Assembly: GCA_048499805.1 (NCBI GenBank)
Contig: JASNZF010000001.1
Span: 558,001 to 622,000, forward strand
DNA: 64,000 bases
Source: JAWXBA01 sp048499805
GTDB taxonomy: Bacteria; Gemmatimonadota; Gemmatimonadetes; Gemmatimonadales; GWC2-71-9
Direction of reading: 5' to 3'
Shown here: positions 44,166 through 53,454 of the stretch, one piece after another
Layout: each line of letters starts with the position of its first letter
Position numbering within the stretch: position 1 is the stretch's first letter
Notes under the pieces: generated by a model
Told to the model about the DNA's origin: nothing
What the model saw: only the letters and a program-made list of their open reading frames with translations
The model's database searches: none
Position numbers and translations under genes: made by a program

Positions 44166-46574
44166 ATGACCACCATCCGCGAAGCATACGAAGCCATGCC
44201 GTGGGGGCCAGCACCGGAGGCCGCCGCGCCGGCGCTGGCCTGGCTCGACCGGCATGGCCGCCAGTTCGGGCACCTCATCGACGGTGCCTGTACCGCGCCG
44301 GGGCCCGACCGGTTCGAGGTGATCAACCCGGCGACCCGGGAGGTCCTGGCCTCCGTGAGCCAGGGCTCAGGCGACGTCGTAGATCAGGCGGTGCGGGCGG
44401 CCCGGGCCGCACAGCCGGGCTGGGAGGCCCTCGGGGGCCACGGGCGCGCCCGGTACCTGTATGCGCTCGCCCGCCTGGTCCAGAAGCACAGCCGCCTCCT
44501 GGCCGTGGTGGAGTCGCTCGACAACGGCAAGCCGATTCGGGAGTCACGGGACATCGACATCCCCCTCGTGGCCCGGCACTTCTACCACCATGCCGGGTGG
44601 GCGCAGCTCCGTGACACGGAACTGCCCGGCTACGGGCCGGTCGGGGTCGTGGGGCAGATCATTCCCTGGAACTTCCCGCTGCTGATGCTGGCGTGGAAGA
44701 TCGCCCCCGCGCTGGCCATGGGAAACACCCTGGTGCTCAAGCCGGCGGAGTTCACCCCCCTGACCGCGCTCCTGTTCGGCGAACTCTGCCTCGAGGCCGG
44801 ACTGCCCCCCGGGGTGGTGAACATCATCACCGGGGATGGGGCGACCGGGGCGGCGCTGGTGGCGCACCCGGACGTGGACAAGATCGCCTTCACCGGGTCC
44901 ACGGAGGTGGGCCGGATCATCCGCACCGCGACCGCGGGCTCCGGCAAGAAGCTCTCGCTCGAGCTGGGCGGGAAGTCGCCCTTCATCGTGTTCGAGGACG
45001 CCGACCTGGACAGCGTGGTCGAGGGGGTGGTCGATGCGATCTGGTTCAACCAGGGCCAGGTCTGTTGTGCCGGCTCGCGCATCCTGGTGGAGGAGGGCTG
45101 TGCCCCGCGGCTGGTGGAGAAGCTCCGGGCCCGCATGGAGACCCTCCGGGTGGGCAGCCCGCTGGACAAGGCGGTTGACATCGGCGCCATCGTCGCGCCG
45201 GTGCAGCTCGACCGGATCGAGGCGCTGGTGGCGCAGGGCGTACAGGAAGGGGCCACCCTCTGGCAACCCTCGTGGAGTTGCCCGACCGAGGGCTACTTCT
45301 ACCCGCCCAGCCTCTTCACCGACGTCACCCCGGCGGCGACGATCGCCCAGGAGGAGATCTTCGGCCCGGTGGTGGTGCTCATGACGTTCCGCACCCACGA
45401 CGAGGCGGTGGAGATCGCGAACAACACCCGGTACGGGCTGGCCGCCAGTCTCTGGTCCGAGAACATCAACCTGGCGCTTGATCTGGCGCCGCGGATCAAG
45501 GCCGGCACGGTCTGGATCAACTGCACCAACATGTTCGATGCCGCGGCCGGGTTCGGCGGCTACCGTGAGAGCGGGTACGGGCGTGAGGGCGGGCGCGAGG
45601 GGCTGTTCGAGTACGTGAGGCGGCGGGTGGACCGCGGGTCCGCGGGTCTGCGGGTCGGTGACGAGGGCATGGCTGCGCCGGCAGTTCCCGACACCCGACA
45701 CCCGACACCTGGCACCCCATCGCTTCCGCAGATTGACCGTACTCCGAAGCTGTACATCGGGGGCAAGCAGGCCCGCCCCGACTCCGGCTACAGCCTCCCG
45801 GTGCACGATGCGGCCGGCCACCTGGTGGGCGAGGTCGGTCACGGCAACCGCAAGGACATTCGCAATGCCGTGGAGGCGGCGCACAAGGCCTCGGGATGGG
45901 CCACCACCACCGCCCATGCCCGGGCCCAGGTGCTCTACTACCTTGCCGAAAACCTCGCGGCGCGGCAGGCCGAGTTCCGGGACCGGATTCGGGCCCTGAC
46001 CGGCGTGGCCGCCGAGCGGGCCGAGCGGGAGGTGGCGCAGTGCCTCGACCGGATCTTTGAATACGCGGCCCGGGCCGACAAGTACGATGGCAGGGTCCAC
46101 CACGTCCCGCACCGAATGGTGACGCTGGCGATGAACGAACCGATCGGGGTGATGGGAATCGTCTGTCCCGAGGCCCCGCCGCTGCTCGGGTTCCTGAGTG
46201 CCGTCCTCCCCGCGGTGGCGATGGGCAACACCGTGGTGGCCATCCCGAGCGACCGATGGCCGCTGGTGGCCACCGACTTTTACCAGGTGCTGGACACCTC
46301 AGACCTGCCGGGCGGGGTGCTCAACATCGTCACTGGCCCCCGCGACGAACTGGCGGAGGTGCTGGCGGCGCATGACGACGTGGACGGAATCTGGTACTGG
46401 GGTGCGGCCGCAGGGGCCGCGGCGGTGGAGCGCCTCTCGGCGGGCAACATGAAGCGGACCTGGGTCGAGCACGGCCCGGGGCGGGACTGGTCGGATCCGG
46501 CGGAGGGTGCCGGGGAGGAGTTCCTGCGCGAGGCGACCCAGGTCAAGAACATCTGGGTGCCCTACGGCGCCTGA
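44166..46574 (+). CDS. Double-domain aldehyde dehydrogenase (ALDH16-like)
   Basis: 802 residues from ATG 44166; the upstream extension passes through repeats. The first ALDH domain (about 30-490) is complete: PWNFPLLML, GSTEVG (NAD fold), ELGGKSP with the catalytic Glu, and GQVCCAG with the Cys nucleophile. A linker (about 490-520) is encoded by short tandem repeats. The second ALDH-like domain (about 525-790) keeps the fold (APPLLGFLSAVLPAVAMGNT) but lacks the catalytic Cys and Glu. This active-plus-inactive layout is that of ALDH16. With deoC upstream, oxidation of acetaldehyde or a similar aldehyde is the likely role. Its stop directly abuts the ppx stop. Confidence 0.92.
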   Translation: MTTIREAYEAMPWGPAPEAAAPALAWLDRHGRQFGHLIDGACTAPGPDRFEVINPATREVLASVSQGSGDVVDQAVRAARAAQPGWEALGGHGRARYLYALARLVQKHSRLLAVVESLDNGKPIRESRDIDIPLVARHFYHHAGWAQLRDTELPGYGPVGVVGQIIPWNFPLLMLAWKIAPALAMGNTLVLKPAEFTPLTALLFGELCLEAGLPPGVVNIITGDGATGAALVAHPDVDKIAFTGSTEVGRIIRTATAGSGKKLSLELGGKSPFIVFEDADLDSVVEGVVDAIWFNQGQVCCAGSRILVEEGCAPRLVEKLRARMETLRVGSPLDKAVDIGAIVAPVQLDRIEALVAQGVQEGATLWQPSWSCPTEGYFYPPSLFTDVTPAATIAQEEIFGPVVVLMTFRTHDEAVEIANNTRYGLAASLWSENINLALDLAPRIKAGTVWINCTNMFDAAAGFGGYRESGYGREGGREGLFEYVRRRVDRGSAGLRVGDEGMAAPAVPDTRHPTPGTPSLPQIDRTPKLYIGGKQARPDSGYSLPVHDAAGHLVGEVGHGNRKDIRNAVEAAHKASGWATTTAHARAQVLYYLAENLAARQAEFRDRIRALTGVAAERAEREVAQCLDRIFEYAARADKYDGRVHHVPHRMVTLAMNEPIGVMGIVCPEAPPLLGFLSAVLPAVAMGNTVVAIPSDRWPLVATDFYQVLDTSDLPGGVLNIVTGPRDELAEVLAAHDDVDGIWYWGAAAGAAAVERLSAGNMKRTWVEHGPGRDWSDPAEGAGEEFLREATQVKNIWVPYGA
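45633..45717. repeat. Tandem octamers and heptamers in inverted arrangement inside the ALDH linker
   Basis: Three octamers CGCGGGTC/TGCGGGTC (45633-45656) and four heptamers of GACACCC type (45690-45717, reading GGGTGTC on the other strand) flank a 33-base core. All lie in frame within the interdomain linker. The layout parallels the element at 44064-44153. Confidence 0.65.
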
Positions 46575-48155
46575 TCAGATCGCGGCGGGCGCCACGGTCA
46601 CCTCGCGGTCCAGGAGGGCGGCCAGGACATCCGCCTTCCGCTGGGCGCCCCAGCATTCCAGCGAGACGTCGGCGCGCGCCAATCTCGGGACCACCCGGAT
46701 CGACAGGCGGTGCTCCATGAGCCGGGTCCGCACCCGCTCCACGATGCTGGTGTGGCCGCGGTCCAGGCCATCGGCGACCCGCAGCAGTCCGCTCAGCCGG
46801 CGGACCACGGCGCGGTCCTCATCGGACAGGGCCATGTACTCGTCGTGCTTCCGGCTGGGCCCCTTCTTGCGATGGTACCGGCTGACCAGGGCGACCAGTT
46901 CGCGGTCGCGGGCCGAGAGGTTCAACCGGTCGGCGTGCAGGATCAACTGGTAGCTGTGCTTGTGGTGCTGGCGATAGCTCACCATCTGGCCGACGTCGTG
47001 GAGCAGGGCGGCGGCCTCGAGCAGGAAGCGCTCGCCCGCCCCGCATCCCAGCACATCCCCGAGCTGGTCGAAGAGGCTCAGCGCCAGGGTGCGCACCTGC
47101 TCCACGTGCCGCCGGTCGCCCTGGCACCGCTCCACGAATTCCCGCAGCGGGCGAAGCGGGTCGGCAACCGGCCCGGTGGTTCCCCCGACCATCTCGAGCA
47201 GGAGCCCCTCCCGGAGCCCGAATCCGCTCACGCGGACGACGGGGGCGTTCGCGAGGTCGAGCAGCTCCGCGGTCACTGCCAGGCCGGCAAGGATGATGTC
47301 GGCACGGTCGGGGTTGAGCCCTGGCACGGTCCGTCGCTCCTCCGCGGTCCGGGTGGAGAGCCATTCCAGCAGCTGCTCGACCTCGGCGGCCGAGACCTCC
47401 TCGCCGTGCACCGCATCGCTGGCGGTGTGGCCTCGGCGTTCCATGGCCATCCGGGCCAGGTTGGTGAAGGTCCCGCCGCTGCCGATCACCACGGCGCCGG
47501 ACCAGGCGCTCCACTTGGTGGCCTGCTTCAGCTTCTTCCGCGCCAGCTTGCGCATCGCCCGGACGGTCCGGACCGCGCCGCGCTCCCCCACCGCCAGGCG
47601 CTCGGTCAGCCGGACCGCGCCGAGCGGCAGCGACGCCGTGGTCTCCACCAGGCCGTTCACCGCCCCGATCAGCTCGAGGCTGCCACCCCCGATGTCGGCC
47701 ACCAGCGCCCGGGTCCGATCAAGCGGGAAGTGGTGCGCCACCGACCGCCAGGAGAGTGCGGCTTCGGTTTCGCCGTCAATGATCCGGAGGGGGATGCCGG
47801 CTTCCTTGCGGACCCGGGCGACGAAGGCGGCGCCATTGCGCGCCTCCCGCACCGCCGAGGTGGCGACGGCGGACAACTGCCGGACCCCCCGCCGGGTGAT
47901 CAGTTCCTTCATCCGCTGGAGCGCCACGATGGCACGCGCCATCGTGGCCTCGTCGAGCATGCCGGTGGCCGCGAGGCCCGTGGCGAGGCGGGCCTGTTCC
48001 CGGACCTCGTCGATGATGCTGAAGCCCTGCTGGGGATCGTACTCCGCCACCACCAGCCGGATCGAATTGGAGCCGACGTCAATGGCCGCGAGGCGATCGC
48101 CAGGCGCGGGCCGGGTCGCCGCGGAGGCGCCGCTGGCGGGAGCAGGCGCCTTCAC
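46575..48155 (-). CDS. ppx: Exopolyphosphatase / guanosine pentaphosphatase family (Ppx/GppA)
   Basis: 526 residues from GTG 48155, overlapping the phoU stop as GTGA. The actin-like ASKHA domain shows DVGSNSIRLVV, ADIGGGSLEL and VIGSGGTFTNLA. The C-terminal part is an HD-type domain (LLHDVGQMVSY, ARDRELVALVSRYHRKKG), as in the longer E. coli-type Ppx. It releases phosphate from polyphosphate or hydrolyses pppGpp. As the last gene of the pst-phoU operon it links phosphate uptake to polyphosphate turnover. Confidence 0.95.
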   Translation of the reverse strand: MKAPAPASGASAATRPAPGDRLAAIDVGSNSIRLVVAEYDPQQGFSIIDEVREQARLATGLAATGMLDEATMARAIVALQRMKELITRRGVRQLSAVATSAVREARNGAAFVARVRKEAGIPLRIIDGETEAALSWRSVAHHFPLDRTRALVADIGGGSLELIGAVNGLVETTASLPLGAVRLTERLAVGERGAVRTVRAMRKLARKKLKQATKWSAWSGAVVIGSGGTFTNLARMAMERRGHTASDAVHGEEVSAAEVEQLLEWLSTRTAEERRTVPGLNPDRADIILAGLAVTAELLDLANAPVVRVSGFGLREGLLLEMVGGTTGPVADPLRPLREFVERCQGDRRHVEQVRTLALSLFDQLGDVLGCGAGERFLLEAAALLHDVGQMVSYRQHHKHSYQLILHADRLNLSARDRELVALVSRYHRKKGPSRKHDEYMALSDEDRAVVRRLSGLLRVADGLDRGHTSIVERVRTRLMEHRLSIRVVPRLARADVSLECWGAQRKADVLAALLDREVTVAPAAI

Positions 48156-48871
48156 CCGGCCCCGGTGGGCGCGGGTGGTGCCGAGCCGGGGGCCTCACCG
48201 CGGTCCTCGGCGTGATGCTTGATCGACTTCCCCTCGACCAGGAAGACCACGTCCTCGGCAATGTTGGTGGCGAGGTCGGCCACCCGCTCCAGGTTGCGGC
48301 TCACCAGGAAGAGCTCCATCCCCGCGCCGATCATGTGGGGATCCTCCATCATGTGGGTCAGCAGGATCCGGAAGACCGACCGATGCAGGCTGTCCACCTT
48401 GTCGTCGCGCCGGCAGATCTCCCGGCCCGCGACGGCATCCCCGCGGATGAAGGCCTCGAGGGCATCGGACAGCATCTCCCGGGCGAGGCGCGCCATCTCG
48501 ACCAGCTCGGGCTCCGGCGCGATCGGCCGGCTCTCGGCCAGCCGCTCCGCCGACTGGGCGATGTTGACGGCGTGGTCGCCGACCCGCTCGAGGTCGTTGG
48601 CGATCTTGAGGGCCGAGGTCAGCATCCGGAGGTCGCGCGCCATCGGCTGCTGCAGCGCGAGGAGGTGGATGCACTGCTCCTCGATCTCGACCTCCATCGT
48701 GTCGATCAGGCGGTCGCCCTGGATGACGCGCCGGGCCTTGGCGGGATCCCGGTCGAGCAGCGCCTCCGCCGCCAGCCCCAGGGCGGCCTCGGCCTCGCCG
48801 GACATGGTCAGCAGCCGGATCTTGACCTGGCTCAATTCGTCGTGGAAATGCCGGTGCGTGTCCGCGGTCAT
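48152..48871 (-). CDS. phoU: Phosphate transport regulator PhoU
   Basis: 239 residues. Two PhoU three-helix bundles with conserved motifs: DLRMLTSALKIANDLERVGDHAVNIA in the first (metal-binding E/D residues) and SRNLERVADLATNIAEDVVFLVEG in the second. It restrains PhoR signalling and Pst activity when phosphate is plentiful. The ATG overlaps the upstream pstB stop (ATGA); the C-terminal 20 residues are an Ala/Pro-rich extension. Confidence 0.97.
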   Translation of the reverse strand: MTADTHRHFHDELSQVKIRLLTMSGEAEAALGLAAEALLDRDPAKARRVIQGDRLIDTMEVEIEEQCIHLLALQQPMARDLRMLTSALKIANDLERVGDHAVNIAQSAERLAESRPIAPEPELVEMARLAREMLSDALEAFIRGDAVAGREICRRDDKVDSLHRSVFRILLTHMMEDPHMIGAGMELFLVSRNLERVADLATNIAEDVVFLVEGKSIKHHAEDRGEAPGSAPPAPTGAG

Positions 48872-49701
48872 CCGAATCTCCCGGTGATGTAGGCCTCGGT
48901 GCGCTCCCGGGCCGGCTTGGTGAAAATCTGCCCCGTGTCGCCGAATTCCACCAGTTCGCCGCGGTCGAAGAACCCCGTCTGGTCGGACACCCGGGCGGCC
49001 TGCTGCATGTTGTGGGTGACGATCACGATGGTGTAGTCGGCCTTGAGCTCGACCATCAGCTCCTCGACCCGCTGGGTGGCGATCGGGTCCAGCGCGGAAC
49101 AGGGCTCGTCCATCAGCAGGACCTCGGGCTGGTTGCCCAGCGCCCGGGCGATGCAGAGGCGCTGCTGCTGCCCGCCGGAGAGGCCGGTGGCCGGCGCCGA
49201 GAGCCGGTCCTTGACCTCGTCCCAGAGCGCGGCCTGGCGGAGGCAGTGCTCGACCAGGTCGGGGAGGTCGCGGGCGGGCACCAGCGCATTGAGGGCCGGG
49301 CCATAGGCGACGTTCTCGTAAATCGACTTGGGGAACGGGTTCGGGCGCTGGAACACCATCCCCACCCGCTGGCGGAGGGCCACCAGGTCGGTGCCGGGGG
49401 CGAACACCGAGGCGCCCTGGACCTGGATGTCCCCGGCGTAGCGCGCCGACGGCGCGAGGTCGTTGAGCCGGTTGATCGAGCGCAGGAAGGTGGACTTGCC
49501 GCAGCCCGAGGGGCCGATGATGGCGGTCACCGCCTGGCGGGGGACATTGAACGTCACGTCCCGCAGGATCGTCCGGTCGCCATAGGCGAAGCCGAACTCC
49601 CGGACGGCGATCGCCGGGGCCGGGTCGGGGGTGGCAGTGCCGCCCAGCGGCGCCAGGGCCGGGCGCGGGGCCACGGCGGGGAGCGGCGGGCCCGCGCTCA
49701 C
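48868..49701 (-). CDS. pstB: Phosphate ABC transporter ATP-binding protein PstB, second copy
   Basis: 277 residues with a 35-residue Ala/Pro-rich N-terminal extension not seen in the first copy. Walker A GPSGCGKST, Q-loop QRPNPFP, signature LSGGQQQRLCIARAL, Walker B VLLMDEPCSALD and the His switch VTHNMQQAARVSD are all intact. It ends in EAYITGRFG, like its neighbour. The start overlaps the stop of the first pstB. It may form the ATPase dimer with that copy or act as a homodimer. Confidence 0.95.
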   Translation of the reverse strand: MSAGPPLPAVAPRPALAPLGGTATPDPAPAIAVREFGFAYGDRTILRDVTFNVPRQAVTAIIGPSGCGKSTFLRSINRLNDLAPSARYAGDIQVQGASVFAPGTDLVALRQRVGMVFQRPNPFPKSIYENVAYGPALNALVPARDLPDLVEHCLRQAALWDEVKDRLSAPATGLSGGQQQRLCIARALGNQPEVLLMDEPCSALDPIATQRVEELMVELKADYTIVIVTHNMQQAARVSDQTGFFDRGELVEFGDTGQIFTKPARERTEAYITGRFG

Positions 49702-50471
49702 CCGAACCGCCCGGTGATGTAGGCCTCGGTCTGCTCGTTGGCGGGCGCCGTGAAGATCTGGCGGGTCCGGCCGTGCTCGACCATCGTGCCCAGGTAGAAG
49801 AAGGTGGTGGTGTCCGACACCCGCGCGGCCTGCTGCATGTTGTGGGTCACGATGACGATGGTGAAATGGGCCTTGAGGTCAAAGAGCAGCTCCTCGATCC
49901 GCTGGGTCCCGAGCGGGTCCAGCGATGCCGTGGGCTCGTCGAGGAGGATCACCTCCGGGCGCGGGGCGATGGTGCGTGCGATGCAGAGGCGCTGCTGCTG
50001 CCCCCCGGAAAGCGCGGTGGCGCTGCCGTCCAGCCGGTCCTTGACCTCGTCCCAGAGCGCGGCCTGCCGAAGCGCCCCCTCGACCAGTCCGTCGAGTTCG
50101 GCCCGGGCCGGCCGCCCGGTCACCCGCAACCCCGCCGCCACGTTGTCGTAGATGCTCATCGTGGGGAACGGGGTGGGCTTCTGGAACACCATCCCGACCC
50201 GGCGCCGGAGCCGCATGGCGTTCACGCGCGGGGCGTAGATGTCCTCGCCCCCGAGCAGCACCCGTCCGGTGATCCAGCCCCCGGGCGTGATCTCGTGCAT
50301 CCGGTTGAGGGTGCGGAGGAAGGTGGACTTGCCGCACCCGGACGGGCCGATCAGGGCATGCACCTGGTTGGCGGCGAAGCCGAGGGTCACGCCCTTGACG
50401 GCCGTGAACTTCCCGTACATCGCGGTGAGGCGATCGGTCTCGAGGAGCGGGGTGGGCAGCGCGGCGGTCAC
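49698..50471 (-). CDS. pstB: Phosphate ABC transporter ATP-binding protein PstB, first copy
   Basis: 257 residues from GTG 50471, overlapping the pstA stop as GTGA; the longer frame is antisense-type extension into pstA. Walker A GPSGCGKST, Q-loop QKPTPFP, LSGGQQQRLCIART, ILLDEPTASLD and VTHNMQQAARVSD are intact. It energises high-affinity phosphate import through PstCA. Confidence 0.96.
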   Translation of the reverse strand: MTAALPTPLLETDRLTAMYGKFTAVKGVTLGFAANQVHALIGPSGCGKSTFLRTLNRMHEITPGGWITGRVLLGGEDIYAPRVNAMRLRRRVGMVFQKPTPFPTMSIYDNVAAGLRVTGRPARAELDGLVEGALRQAALWDEVKDRLDGSATALSGGQQQRLCIARTIAPRPEVILLDEPTASLDPLGTQRIEELLFDLKAHFTIVIVTHNMQQAARVSDTTTFFYLGTMVEHGRTRQIFTAPANEQTEAYITGRFG

Positions 50472-51304
50472 TCGAACCGCTCCCTGGTGGCCCAGCGCGC
50501 GGCGAGGCTGAGGACCAGTACCAGGAGGATCAGCACCAGGGCGGTGGCCCACGCCAGCCGGTGCCACTCGGCGTAGGGGCCGGTGGCATAGGTGAAGACG
50601 GCGAGCGGCAGCGCCGCCATCGGCCGATTGAGGTCGAGGTTCATGTACTGGCTGCCCAGCGCCGTGAAGAGGAGTGGCGCCGTCTCGCCGGCGACGCGTG
50701 CCACCGCGAGGAGGCTGCCCGTCACGATCCCGGGCAGGCAGGTGCGGACCACGATCGAGAGACTGGTCCGCCACCGGGGGTAGCCGAGCGCGAGCGCCGC
50801 CTCCCGGAGCGAATGGGGGACCAGGTTGATCATCTCCTCGGTGGTCCGCATGACCATCGGGATCATGATCAGCGCCAGCGCCACGCTCCCCGCCAGGCCG
50901 CTGAAATATCCCTGGTTGGCGACCACCCAGGTCCAGGCGAAGACGCCCACCACGATCGAGGGGGTGCCGTTCATCACGTCGGCCAGGAAGCGGCTGGCGG
51001 TGGTGAGCCGGGAGCCGGGATACTCGGCGGAGTAGATCCCCGCGCCGATGCCGAGCGGCAGGCCGATCAGCCCCGCCGCCCCGACGATCAGCAACGTGCC
51101 GACGATCGCGTGGGACACCCCGCCACCGGACTGACCCACGGGGACCGGGGTCCGGGTGAAGAAGGCGAGGTTGATGCTTCCCGCCCCCTTCGCCACCAGG
51201 GTCCCCAGGATCAGCACCAGGGGGAGCACCGCCACCACGACGGCCACCACCATCAGGCCAACCATGACGCCGCTCTTGAACCGCCGGAAGGTGCGCCGGT
51301 TCAC
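50468..51304 (-). CDS. pstA: Phosphate ABC transporter permease PstA
   Basis: 278 residues with six predicted transmembrane helices. The conserved cytoplasmic loop that docks PstB is EAALALGYPRWRTSLSIVV, and the PstA motif GVARVAGETAPLL appears as AVARVAGETAPLL. The start overlaps the pstC stop. Forms the membrane channel with PstC. Confidence 0.97.
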   Translation of the reverse strand: MNRRTFRRFKSGVMVGLMVVAVVVAVLPLVLILGTLVAKGAGSINLAFFTRTPVPVGQSGGGVSHAIVGTLLIVGAAGLIGLPLGIGAGIYSAEYPGSRLTTASRFLADVMNGTPSIVVGVFAWTWVVANQGYFSGLAGSVALALIMIPMVMRTTEEMINLVPHSLREAALALGYPRWRTSLSIVVRTCLPGIVTGSLLAVARVAGETAPLLFTALGSQYMNLDLNRPMAALPLAVFTYATGPYAEWHRLAWATALVLILLVLVLSLAARWATRERFE

Positions 51305-52299
51305 TGCCCGGCCCCCCCGCCGCGGCCCCGGCCGCGCGAGACCTTCCAGATGAGCAGCCGCGCCGCGGCATTGACCAGGACGGTCACCAGGAAGAGGGTG
51401 AACGCCACGTAGACCAGCGCCGAGAGGTGGATGTCGGTGGCCGCCTCGGCGAATTCATTGGCGATCACGGCGGCCATCGAGTAGCCGGGGGCGAAGAGCG
51501 AGGCACTCAGTTCGTGCCGGTTGCCGATCAGCATCGTCACCGCCATCGTCTCGCCGAGGGCCCGGCCCAGCCCCAGGATCACCGCGCCCAGGATGCCACT
51601 CCGGGCATAGGGGACCACCGCGGTCCAGGCCGCCTCCCAGCGGGTGGCACCCAGCGCCAGCGCCGCCTCCCGCTGGCTGGCAGGGACGGTTTGCAGGACC
51701 TCCCGGGACACCGACATGACATATGGCATGACCATGATGGCCAGGATGATCGATGCCGCCAGCACCGACTGCCCGTAGATCACGCCCTGAAAGAAGGGCA
51801 GGAAGCCCAGCGTCTCCTGCAGGAAGGGGAAGACGGTGGTGCGGAGGAACGGGATCAGGAAGAAGATCCCCCACAGCCCGTAGACCACGCTGGGAATGGC
51901 GGCCAGCAGCTCGATCAGGAAGCTGATCGGGCGGCCCACCCGCGGGGAGGCGAACTCCGTGAGGTAGATCGCCACCCCGAGGGAAAGCGGCACGGCGATC
52001 AGGAGGGCGAGGAAACTCGTGAGCAGCGTCCCGGTGATCAGCGGGAGGGCGCCGAACTGCTCGGCCACCGGATCCCAGACACTGCTGGTCACGAAGCCGA
52101 TACCGTACCGCTCCATGGCAAGCCGCGACCCGGTCCAGAGCTCGTACACCAGGAAGCCCAGCAGGACGGGAATCGACAGGGCCGCCGCGGTCAGCAGCCA
52201 CCGGAAGGCGACATCGCCCCGGCTCCGACCCTCGAGCCCAGCCCCAGAGATCGGTGCGGTCTGGGGGGCTGGGCGTTCCACCTCGGCTGGACTGGTCAT
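51301..52299 (-). CDS. pstC: Phosphate ABC transporter permease PstC
   Basis: 332 residues. A 30-residue hydrophilic N-terminus precedes six transmembrane helices. Docking loop EAALALGATRWEAAWTAVV and GRALGETMAVTMLIGN are PstC signatures. First gene of the pstCAB-B-phoU-ppx unit, with all downstream junctions overlapping. A Pho-box array lies 37-64 bases upstream, between it and pstS, so this unit should have its own promoter. Confidence 0.97.
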   Translation of the reverse strand: MTSPAEVERPAPQTAPISGAGLEGRSRGDVAFRWLLTAAALSIPVLLGFLVYELWTGSRLAMERYGIGFVTSSVWDPVAEQFGALPLITGTLLTSFLALLIAVPLSLGVAIYLTEFASPRVGRPISFLIELLAAIPSVVYGLWGIFFLIPFLRTTVFPFLQETLGFLPFFQGVIYGQSVLAASIILAIMVMPYVMSVSREVLQTVPASQREAALALGATRWEAAWTAVVPYARSGILGAVILGLGRALGETMAVTMLIGNRHELSASLFAPGYSMAAVIANEFAEAATDIHLSALVYVAFTLFLVTVLVNAAARLLIWKVSRGRGRGGGAGQ

Positions 52300-52335
52300 G
52301 GCCCGCAGAAGCTACCTGCGAACCATGCCCGTCCG

Positions 52336-52363
52336 GTCACGGAATTGTAACGGCGAGGTAACG
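52336..52363 (-). promoter_or_regulatory. Pho-box array upstream of pstC
   Basis: GTCACG (52336-52341), GTAACG (52347-52352) and GTAACG (52358-52363) repeat at exactly 11 bp. In the direction of pstC transcription the units read CGTTAC, CGTTAC, CGTGAC, like the direct-repeat PHO boxes bound by PhoB/PhoP-type regulators. Confidence 0.8.
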
Positions 52364-52372
52364 TCCCCTGGG

Positions 52373-53428
52373 TCAGGGGAGGGGGGCTCCCCCGGCGGTC
52401 AGCGTCGCGAGCCGGGCACTGACCAGCTCCACGACGTTGGGTGGAAGCGGGGCGTACTGGAGATCCTGGGCCACCTGCTGCGCCTCGGGCGTCACCATCC
52501 AGGCGAGGAAGTCCCGGATCGCCGCGGCCTTGCCGGCATCCGGCGAATCCCGGTGGACCAGCAACCAGGTGAACGAGGCGATCGGATAGGCCGAGGCCCC
52601 CGGCGCGTTGGTGATCGAGACCCGGAAATCGGTGTCAGGCGGGAACTCCGCACTCCCGGCCGCCTCGGTGACCGAGGCCAGGGTGGGGGTCACGGCATTT
52701 CCGGCGGCGTTCCGGATCTGTGCGAACGGCAGCCCGTTGGAGATCGCGTAGACCATTTCCACGTACCCGATGGCCCCGGTGAGTTGCTTGACCTGCTGGG
52801 TGATCCCCTCGTTGCCCTTGCCACCGAGGCCGGTGGGCCAGCTGACCGACGTGCTGCGACCGGGTCCCGCCGCCCACTCGGGGGAGACCTTGGCGAGGTA
52901 GTCGGTGAAGACATAGCTGGTGCCCGAGCCGTCGGACCGGTGGACGACCACGATGTCCATGTCCGGCATCGTCGTCCCCGGGTTCAGGGCCGTGATCTGC
53001 GGGTCGTTCCACTTGGTGATCTTGCCCAGGTAGATCCCGGCCACCGTGGCGGCGTCGAGCACCAGTTGATATTCACCGAGGGCCGGGAGGTTGTAGGTGA
53101 GCACCACCGCTCCGAGGACCGTCGGGACATGGACGACGTTGCCGCCCACGGCGGCCAGTTGCTCCTCGGTCATCGGCCCGTCGGTGGCCCCGAAATCCAC
53201 GGTGCCCTCGGTGAACTGGCGGATGCCACCGCCCGAGCCGATCGACTGGTAGTTGACCTGGATGCCGGTGGCACGGTTGTAGGCGTCGAACCACGACTGG
53301 TAGATCGGGTTGGGGAAGGTGGCGCCGGCGCCGGTGAGCTGGGTGACCGAAGCCCCCTCGCCCCCGCCGGAGCCGCAAGCGGCCACCAGCAACAGGGCGA
53401 GGGTGGAGAGCAGGGTGGGTGCACGCAT
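52373..53428 (-). CDS. pstS: Phosphate-binding lipoprotein PstS
   Basis: 351 residues. Lipoprotein signal LLLVAACGSG, so it is membrane-anchored. Phosphate-contact motifs are GAGATFPNPIY near the mature N-terminus, GSGGGIRQ, FGATDGPMT and HRSDGSGTSYVFTDYL. The fold ends normally. It delivers phosphate to PstCA. It follows the porin gene by 26 bases, so the two share a promoter, while the pst membrane genes are separated by a second Pho-box array. Confidence 0.97.
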   Translation of the reverse strand: MRAPTLLSTLALLLVAACGSGGGEGASVTQLTGAGATFPNPIYQSWFDAYNRATGIQVNYQSIGSGGGIRQFTEGTVDFGATDGPMTEEQLAAVGGNVVHVPTVLGAVVLTYNLPALGEYQLVLDAATVAGIYLGKITKWNDPQITALNPGTTMPDMDIVVVHRSDGSGTSYVFTDYLAKVSPEWAAGPGRSTSVSWPTGLGGKGNEGITQQVKQLTGAIGYVEMVYAISNGLPFAQIRNAAGNAVTPTLASVTEAAGSAEFPPDTDFRVSITNAPGASAYPIASFTWLLVHRDSPDAGKAAAIRDFLAWMVTPEAQQVAQDLQYAPLPPNVVELVSARLATLTAGGAPLP

Positions 53429-53454
53429 GGCAGGAGTCCTCGTGGGTAGCGGGA

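Noticed and set aside
44060..45720. CRISPR array
   Set aside because: Repeats are 7-8 bp and contiguous without unique spacers; no cas genes in the window.
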